Shown: one piece after another, positions 5,410-5,666 of the stretch | Layout: each line of letters opens with the position of its first letter | How positions within the stretch are numbered: the stretch's first letter is position 1 | DNA from: Paraglaciecola arctica | GTDB lineage: Bacteria > Pseudomonadota > Gammaproteobacteria > Enterobacterales > Alteromonadaceae | Assembly (NCBI GenBank): GCA_003232445.1 | Contig: QIJM01000372.1 | Coordinates: 1-5,666 of the forward strand | Length of the DNA stretch: 5,666 bases | Direction of reading: 5' to 3' | Made by a program: the position numbers and the translations under genes | Notes under the pieces: generated by a model | What the model saw: the letters and a program-made list of their open reading frames with translations, nothing else | Database searches by the model: none | Told to the model about the DNA's origin: nothing

Positions 5410-5666
5410 GTGTTTGAAATAAAAATTGCTGATAAAGATTTATTGTCCCATTTGTATTTAGGTAACTTAGTTTGCCAACATGGCTTAAGCGATTTTACTT
5501 TGACTGGTGGCACTTTATGTAGCGCTACAACCTTAGCCGGTGCGCAAAACTCTGCCTCTGCGTCTATTTCACCTGTTCAGTCAAAACTCAATAAATTAGT
5601 TATTTTTACAGAAGGCCTGCACTTGCAGCAATTGACGCAAGTGACGCAAGCGTTAGCCGACTACCT
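5410..5666 (+). CDS. 5' part of an uncharacterised protein
   Basis: From a GTG at 5410-5412 the frame stays open to the window edge, giving 85 complete codons beginning MFEIKIADKDLLSHLYLGNL and ending near TQALADYL. An in-frame TAA at 5404-5406 means translation cannot begin further upstream. GTG is the first plausible start, although only a weak ATGG precedes it and no strong Shine-Dalgarno is seen. The sequence has no signal peptide or membrane segment. It alternates short hydrophobic and polar stretches, with two cysteines (Cys22 and Cys36), a Ser/Ala-rich segment (NSASASISPVQSKLNKL) that looks like a linker, then a strand-like VIFTEG and an amphipathic helix. Leu codons are often TTA or TTG, as in the neighbouring genes, so there is no sign of foreign origin. 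I do not recognise the family; the rest of the gene is needed to name it. Confidence 0.6.
   Translation, partial: MFEIKIADKDLLSHLYLGNLVCQHGLSDFTLTGGTLCSATTLAGAQNSASASISPVQSKLNKLVIFTEGLHLQQLTQVTQALADY

Overview
The window looks like chromosomal DNA from a moderately AT-rich gammaproteobacterium, most likely a marine Alteromonadales-type organism. This rests on a prolyl-tRNA synthetase that follows the E. coli enzyme closely along its whole length, a gamma-type TrmO, and the trmO-proS gene order also found in Enterobacteria. The genus is inferred from overall impression; no marker in the window fixes it.

Layout, left to right. Bases 1-210 are the 3' end of a plus-strand gene encoding a highly charged C-terminal tail. 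Bases 211-544 are non-coding and hold an 11-bp perfect inverted repeat (265-275 and 468-478) whose 5'-TG...CA-3' ends resemble IS3-family termini, so a small non-autonomous element may sit here. Four minus-strand genes follow, in two apparent transcription units. Reading in their own direction (right to left), the first unit is trmO (5212-4511) then proS (4420-2705), with a possible extended -10 promoter between them and a good rho-independent terminator after proS (2641-2668). The second unit is a metallo-beta-lactamase-fold hydrolase (2512-1673) followed 12 bp later by a patatin-like phospholipase (1660-545) that starts at TTG, with its Shine-Dalgarno overlapping the upstream stop codon. After a 197-bp divergent intergenic region, a plus-strand gene I do not recognise begins at about 5410 and runs off the end.

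Functionally, trmO and proS both serve translation: TrmO methylates the t6A37 modification of tRNA, and ProRS charges tRNA-Pro and edits mischarged Ala-tRNA-Pro. The MBL hydrolase and patatin are tightly coupled and probably co-expressed. One is a metal-dependent hydrolase, possibly a phosphodiesterase, and the other a serine/aspartate lipid acyl hydrolase; their shared substrate or pathway cannot be read from sequence. I see no RNA genes, CRISPR array, complete insertion sequence or complete defence system. Most of the window is ordinary core genome. The least explained parts are the 265-478 repeat element, the MBL-patatin pair and the truncated gene at the right edge.
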